Source of the DNA: Clostridium_AD sp050717515 | Lineage (GTDB): Bacteria > Bacillota > Clostridia > Clostridiales > Clostridiaceae | Assembly (NCBI RefSeq): GCF_050717515.1 | Contig: NZ_JBOITL010000039.1 | Span: forward strand, 248,001-312,000 | Reading direction: 5' to 3' | DNA length: 64,000 bases | Shown here: piece after piece, positions 61,016 through 64,000 of the stretch | Numbering within the stretch: position 1 is the first letter of the stretch | How the letters are laid out: every line of letters starts with the position of its first letter | Program-made: the position numbers and the translations under genes | Notes under the pieces: generated by a model | What the model was told of the DNA's origin: nothing | What the model saw: only the letters and a program-made list of their open reading frames with translations | The model's database searches: none

Positions 61016-62852
61016 TATGGAAACACGTCCCTTCTTTAAAATTAACATTAACACCGCAGTCTGTACATCCTAGTTTACAATTTTGTGTTAATTCTGCTTT
61101 TTTAGCTTTTTCATTTTCTAAAATTAAGTACTCTTTATTCACTCCAATATCTATGAAATCCCAAGGAAGTATCTCATCATAGCTTCGCTCTCTATAAGCG
61201 TAAAAACTACCATCCACGTTGCATTCAACCATAGCTTCTTTCCAAAATTCAAAATTGAAATGCTCAGACCAACCATCGAATTTTGCGCCCTTTTCAAAAG
61301 CCTTTATTATAACATCACAAATTCTTCTGTCTCCTCTAGCAATAACTGCCTCTAGGTATGAAACTATAGATTCATGATAGTTATACGTAACTGCCTTACT
61401 TGTTATAGCGTACTTAACTGCTTTAATTTTTTCTACTACCTCATCCATGGTGCTTTGCGGTGCCCATTGGAAAGGTGTAAATGGTTTTGGTACAAATATA
61501 GCGGAACTTGTAGTAACCCGAAGGCCCCTTTTTCTTACTTCTTTAGGAATTTTAAAGTATTCTCCTGCAACCTTATCTGATAACTCTGCAATACCACGTA
61601 CATCTTCCATAGTTTCATAAGGAAGTCCCACCATAAAATAAAGCTTTATAGTTGACCAACCGGAAGCAAATACGCTACTAGCTGCCTCTAATATTTTCTC
61701 TTCTGTAACACCCTTGTTTATAATATCTCTCATTCTTTGAGTTCCTGCTTCTGGTGCAAAAGTTAAGCCAGTTTTTCTTGCCTTTTGTATTTGATTTATT
61801 AAATCCACAGAAAAAGAATCTATTCTAATGGAAGGCAAAGATACGCTGAGATGGTTTTCTTTATTTTTTTCCATAAGAGTAGCTATAAGGTTGTGTATAT
61901 CTGAATAATCACAAATGCTCAGTGAACTTAGTGATATTTCCCTATATCCTGTACTTTTTAGTAGCTTATCTGCTGCCTCTACAAGTGTATCCGTAGTTTT
62001 TTCTCTTACTGGTCTATATATCATGCCCGCTTGGCAAAATCTACATCCATTAGTGCACCCTCTAAAGGTCTCAAGGATTACTCTATCATGTACTATTTCT
62101 ATATATGGAACTACCATTTCTTCTGGATAGGCAACCTTATTAAAATCTGCTACGAACCTTTTCACAACGTGGCTTGGAACATCTGGGTATTTAGGCTTAA
62201 ATTCCTTAATAGTGTTATCTTCGTTATAGGATACCTCATATAAGGAAGGCACATATATTCCTCTAATTTTAGATATTTCTCTCAAAAATTCACTTTTCTT
62301 ACTTTTGCCTTTGTACTTTTTATAAACATCCATCACGTCATTCATTATTTCTTCGCCTTCACCAATCTCAAAGAAATCCACTATATCATGCAGTGGTTCA
62401 GGATTATAAGCACAAGGTCCACCAGCCATTATTATAGGTTCGTCTTCACCTCTTTTTGAGGCTCTTATAGTTATGCCTGACATATCTAGCATATTAAGTA
62501 TATTAGTGTAACTCATCTCGTATTGGAGAGTAAACCCTAAAAAATCAAATTCATTTAGTGAATCCTTGCTCTCTAGTGCATACAGGGCTATATTGTTTTC
62601 TCTCATTTGCTTTTCCATGTCTGGCCAAGGAGCAAAAGCCCTTTCGCAATAGGTGTCAGCTCTAGAATTTAACACATGATAAAGTATTCTACTTCCTAAA
62701 TGGGACATGCCCACCTCATATACATCTGGAAAACAAAAAGCAAATCTTATATCCACACTTTCTATATCTTTATAACAACAATTAAGTTCTCCGCCTACAT
62801 ATCTGGCAGGCTTTTCAACTTTAAATAAAATATCATCAGAAATTTTGTTCAT
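60999..62852 (-). CDS. B12-binding-domain radical SAM protein (TIGR03960 type)
   Basis: 617 residues. An N-terminal region resembling a B12-binding fold (RFAFCFPDVYEVGMSHLGSR) is followed by a radical-SAM core with the C-x3-C-x2-C motif in ETFRGCTNGCRFCQAGMIYR. The C-terminal part has an additional cysteine cluster (CKLGCTDCGVN ... CFH). The start at 62852 follows GGAGGG. The reaction is not established. Overlaps the DUF2344 gene downstream. Confidence 0.93.
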   Translation of the reverse strand: MNKISDDILFKVEKPARYVGGELNCCYKDIESVDIRFAFCFPDVYEVGMSHLGSRILYHVLNSRADTYCERAFAPWPDMEKQMRENNIALYALESKDSLNEFDFLGFTLQYEMSYTNILNMLDMSGITIRASKRGEDEPIIMAGGPCAYNPEPLHDIVDFFEIGEGEEIMNDVMDVYKKYKGKSKKSEFLREISKIRGIYVPSLYEVSYNEDNTIKEFKPKYPDVPSHVVKRFVADFNKVAYPEEMVVPYIEIVHDRVILETFRGCTNGCRFCQAGMIYRPVREKTTDTLVEAADKLLKSTGYREISLSSLSICDYSDIHNLIATLMEKNKENHLSVSLPSIRIDSFSVDLINQIQKARKTGLTFAPEAGTQRMRDIINKGVTEEKILEAASSVFASGWSTIKLYFMVGLPYETMEDVRGIAELSDKVAGEYFKIPKEVRKRGLRVTTSSAIFVPKPFTPFQWAPQSTMDEVVEKIKAVKYAITSKAVTYNYHESIVSYLEAVIARGDRRICDVIIKAFEKGAKFDGWSEHFNFEFWKEAMVECNVDGSFYAYRERSYDEILPWDFIDIGVNKEYLILENEKAKKAELTQNCKLGCTDCGVNVNFKEGTCFHSALSN

Positions 62853-62990
62853 AGAAATCCCTCCTGGTTTTTTCACTAAGGTAGTTAATAATTGAAGCTC
62901 CAACTACCTTAGGTTTCTCACATTGTTTTATTTTAACACAGGAAAGTTAAATCTCAAAACGAAAATTAGTTATAACCACATTTCAAATAA

Positions 62991-63043
62991 AATAACTAGT
63001 AAATATATCAGTCTTTAAAAGGCTGGTATATTTACTAGTTATT
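62991..63043. terminator. 21-bp stem terminator behind spoIVFB
   Basis: 62991-63011 and 63023-63043 pair over 21 bases with a single G-U, and T-rich sequence flanks both ends. It lies 15 bases past the spoIVFB stop, so it ends that transcript. Confidence 0.88.
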
Positions 63044-63058
63044 TTTTAAGATTCCATT

Positions 63059-63919
63059 TCATAGCGTGTTTTTCTCCTTCTTAATATCAATGTAAGAAAG
63101 TAAGCTTATATTTCCATAAGCTTTTATTGCCTGAATTATCTCTTCTTCATACAAAATTTCTAGCACACTCATATTCTCATCCAGTACCGTAAATATATTA
63201 TACTTATTCTTATCAACCATTCCAAGAGCCGATAATAAATCTTTTTTACAAAAAATAGACATACTTCTATTCTCTATATACCCTCTCTTTATAAATCTGT
63301 ATTTTTTCTTGATAATATAGCCCATAATCAAATATACTATCCTTTCCTTCTCTTTAATTGAAGATATTAAAATAAATATAGAAATTAGTCCCAAATTAAA
63401 ATTACTCTTATTTGCTGCAACACTTACAAAATATATAAACATGAAAATACTTCCAAGGACCATGCTAACCCTAACAGAAATTTCATTAGCTCTTCTATAT
63501 ATAGTTTTAATACTAAGTATATCCCGAAGGACCCTTCCACCGTCCAGTGGAAATGCTGGGATAAGATTAAAAATGCCTATAGCTAAATTACTACTATATA
63601 TTAAATGCAAATAAGATCTATTAAAAAATATAAATAAAACATAAAAAGCAGCTGCCAGTATTAAGTTTAGTAAGGGCCCTGATAGCGAAATAATTATATC
63701 CTCTTTAGCACTTGCCTCGTCTAAATCCTTAACCTTAAGTACGGCTCCTATGGGAAGTATTTCTATATCAAAACCCGAAAAGCCTAAAATCCTAGCAGTT
63801 AAATAATGCATTAACTCATGGATTAACACTAGAAGAAAAGCTATTAGAATTTCTCCTTTAAACCCTAATATTAACAATAATACAATGTACGGCAAAAACA
63901 GCTTACTTATTCTTATCAA
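63059..63919 (-). CDS. spoIVFB: SpoIVFB-like site-2 metalloprotease (M50)
   Basis: 286 residues. Four to six membrane helices with the zinc motif in LVLIHELMHYLTARILG and the second ligand motif in NLIPAFPLDGGRVLRDI. The C-terminal part (NIFTVLDENMSVLEILYEEE) resembles the CBS domain of SpoIVFB, which senses ATP. In Bacillus SpoIVFB cleaves pro-sigma-K. Begins at TTG 63919, five bases after GGGGG. The position upstream of the rng-rplU-obgE region is the normal clostridial context. Confidence 0.9.
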   Translation of the reverse strand: MIRISKLFLPYIVLLLILGFKGEILIAFLLVLIHELMHYLTARILGFSGFDIEILPIGAVLKVKDLDEASAKEDIIISLSGPLLNLILAAAFYVLFIFFNRSYLHLIYSSNLAIGIFNLIPAFPLDGGRVLRDILSIKTIYRRANEISVRVSMVLGSIFMFIYFVSVAANKSNFNLGLISIFILISSIKEKERIVYLIMGYIIKKKYRFIKRGYIENRSMSIFCKKDLLSALGMVDKNKYNIFTVLDENMSVLEILYEEEIIQAIKAYGNISLLSYIDIKKEKNTL

Positions 63920-63962
63920 TTAATCCCCCATAGTAATTACTAAAGCCCGATGTTTTTATTAT

Positions 63963-64000
63963 TTAGCTCATTTCCACTTGAAATTGTGCTTTTAATCTTC
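63963..64000 (-). CDS. C-terminal tip of an upstream gene (unidentified)
   Basis: The window ends inside an open frame that reads RLKAQFQVEMS and stops at 63963, 44 bases before the spoIVFB start. By gene order a SpoIVFA-like M23 protein is expected here, but twelve codons are too few to identify it. Confidence 0.35.
   Translation of the reverse strand, partial: RLKAQFQVEMS

Overview
This 64 kb window is AT-rich core chromosome of a spore-forming, low-GC Gram-positive bacterium, almost certainly a Clostridium (sensu stricto) relative. Evidence: spoIIP, gpr, spoIVFB, yqfC and yqfD sporulation genes, a CIRCE-controlled hrcA-grpE-dnaK-dnaJ operon, a bacterial V-type ATPase, a selenocysteine cluster whose SelD itself contains a UGA codon, and AGGAGG-type ribosome binding sites. 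Nearly everything is read from the minus strand; only rpsT, a small winged-helix-like gene and a D,D-carboxypeptidase are on the plus strand.

Layout. 1-2.0 kb: 3'-truncated ppdK and its likely regulator ccpN. 2.3-10.0 kb: yqfC-yqfD-pgpH-ybeY-dgkA/PAP2 fusion-cdd-era-recO-UBA/DUF4342; recO appears to begin with CTG. 10.1-10.7 kb: rpsU followed by a decayed yqeY. 10.8-19.4 kb: hrcA, grpE, dnaK, dnaJ, prmA, rsmE, mtaB, HIT protein. 19.6-25.3 kb: gpr, spoIIP, a small membrane protein behind an SD-masking hairpin, lepA, hemW. 25.5-32.9 kb: rpsT, holA, a comEC without visible metallo-beta-lactamase motifs, an 82-residue-class orphan, a P-type ATPase that has lost its catalytic residues, a MORN-repeat protein, a zinc-ribbon protein and a 59-residue orphan.

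33-42 kb: a nine-gene V-ATPase operon with recognisable promoter and terminator. 42-44.4 kb: the one disordered, accessory-looking stretch, holding a small winged-helix-like gene, a LigT-type phosphoesterase, a damaged duplicate of the winged-helix gene, a bacterial Ig-like domain fragment, a frameshifted unrecognised gene and three related terminator hairpins. 44.4-49 kb: selD-selA-selB-selC, a complete selenocysteine machinery. 49-55.8 kb: comEA, a D,D-carboxypeptidase, an RluD-type pseudouridine synthase, ridA, an LCP protein, yqeK, nadD, yhbY. 55.8-64 kb: spoIVFB, two radical-SAM-associated genes, rng, rplU-prp-rpmA, a Spo0B-like gene, obgE.

How they work together: most genes serve ribosome biogenesis and RNA modification (era, ybeY, prmA, rsmE, mtaB, obgE, yhbY, lepA, rluD), proteostasis, spore formation and envelope lipid/peptidoglycan metabolism. 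The best candidates for something poorly described are the catalytically degenerate P-type ATPase beside the MORN protein, the Spo0B-like gene sitting at the Bacillus spo0B position, the SD-masking hairpin after spoIIP, and the decay zone beside selC.
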